Shown one piece after another: positions 63,545 through 64,000 of a DNA stretch of 64,000 nucleotides (within the stretch, counting starts at the first letter, position 1; every line of letters starts with the position of its first letter). The DNA comes from Latilactobacillus sakei (GTDB lineage Bacteria > Bacillota > Bacilli > Lactobacillales > Lactobacillaceae). A program made the translations under genes and the position numbers. The notes below the pieces were generated by a model. It ran no database searches. It saw nothing but the letters and a program-made list of their open reading frames with translations, and was not told where the DNA came from. Where the stretch lies: the NCBI GenBank assembly GCA_002953655.1, contig CP025839.1:930001-994000 (forward strand). Reading direction: 5' to 3'.

Positions 63545-64000
63545 TTATTTGTTGTATGTTGTGAAGCGGTCTTCAATTGTTGCATATTCCTTCGTATCTG
63601 CTGGATTTTCGATTGAGCCAAATGGCATTTGAGCACGAAGTTTCCAGTTTGATGGGATGTTCCATTTAGCAGCAACAGCTTCGTCAATGACTGGGTTGTA
63701 ATGTTGTAGGTTAGCACCAATATTATGTTCAGCAAGTGCCATCCATGTTGCGTATTGTGCCATACCATTTGATTGTTCTGCCCAAACAGGGAAGTTGTCA
63801 GCATATAATGGGACATTTTCTTGGAAGTTCTTAATAGTATCTTGATCTTCAAAGAAAAGTACGGTGCCAACGCCACCAGCAAATGATGCTAGTTTAGCTT
63901 GTGTATTGGGGAAGTGTTCAGCAGGTGTTAATGGTTTTAAAGCACTTGCTGTAATATCATTCCATAAAGTATCGTTGGCTTCACCGAATAAAATAACTGC
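63545..64000 (-). CDS. Nitroreductase-family protein, 5' part beyond window
   Basis: The last 151 codons of a flavin-dependent nitroreductase; the frame is open to the window edge. The segment MAQYATWMALAEHNIGANLQHYN followed by NIPSNWKLRAQMPFG (given in parts) is typical of the Frm2-like group of nitroreductases. A Met start inside the visible part is not the real start. It is expected to bind FMN and use NAD(P)H; the natural substrate is unknown. Confidence 0.88.
   Translation of the reverse strand, partial: AVILFGEANDTLWNDITASALKPLTPAEHFPNTQAKLASFAGGVGTVLFFEDQDTIKNFQENVPLYADNFPVWAEQSNGMAQYATWMALAEHNIGANLQHYNPVIDEAVAAKWNIPSNWKLRAQMPFGSIENPADTKEYATIEDRFTTYNK

Overview
The window reads as a chromosomal segment of a low-GC lactic acid bacterium. 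The best fit from gene content and order is the Latilactobacillus sakei / L. curvatus group: galactose genes, a deo nucleoside operon, nox, and a single fab-acc operon, all lying close together. This assignment is an inference from recognised gene order, not from a database search.

Layout. 1-2932: end of a galactose operon (galT, galM) and a cold-shock protein. 3321-6230: an isolated large WxL-type surface protein. 6285-7795: T-box leader and tyrS. 7797-8339: four tandem copies of a ~114-bp inverted-repeat element, then a terminator. 8410-14444: drug efflux permease, membrane protein, telA/xpaC pair, NUDIX hydrolase, small membrane protein, mtnN. 14450-14968: two more repeat copies (one cut short) and an ASCH-domain remnant. 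15147-17217: thiol redox operon (thioredoxin-like, TrxB-like, DsbA/FrnE-like, and a 40-residue peptide with two cysteines). 17355-18317: LD-carboxypeptidase. 18491-27406: the complete lactate racemase system: a nickel transporter (larMN, larQ, larO) and the regulator larR on the minus strand, divergent from larA, larB, larC1/larC2 (a probable -1 frameshift), larD, an extra unknown gene, and larE. 27534-30433: cysteine desulfurase, DUF1831 protein and mnmA, for tRNA thiolation. 30593-38017: nucleoside catabolism operon deoC-deoB-deoD-CNT transporter-purine permease-deoR-pdp, with a perfect cre site. 38253-47238: nox, phosphoglycerate mutase-like, TPR protein, recD2, Eis-like acetyltransferase, LysE exporter, AlkC/AlkD-like repair protein. 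47418-48690: MerR regulator and acetyltransferase. 48951-59724: type II fatty acid synthesis operon fabZ1-fabH-acpP-fabD-fabG-fabF-accB-fabZ-accC-accD-accA-fabI-birA-bioY. 59839-64000: DUF4767 lipoprotein, free methionine sulfoxide reductase, nucleoside hydrolase with an ECF S component, tRNA-Ser(UGA), and a partial nitroreductase.

How the genes work together. Several blocks fit life on a nucleoside-rich, lactate-rich substrate. The deo operon and the nucleoside hydrolase release and use pentose from nucleosides. The lar system makes D-lactate from L-lactate with a nickel-pincer cofactor whose nickel supply sits in the same locus. The fab operon carries its own biotin ligase and biotin uptake gene, which would serve AccB.

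The most novel signal is a family of at least nine intergenic inverted repeats (7797-8291 x4, 14450, 14574 partial, 25370, 47251 on the minus strand, 50682). The eight full copies are nearly constant in length (113-118 bp). They keep short conserved sequence boxes while their stem arms differ by compensating changes, as expected of a structured RNA or of a mobile hairpin element. Copies lie between larC and larD, and between acpP and fabD. Other notable points are a FabZ paralogue lacking its catalytic histidine, identical putative LarR operators before both lar transcription units, an extra gene inside the lar operon, and the small C-X4-C peptide in the redox operon.
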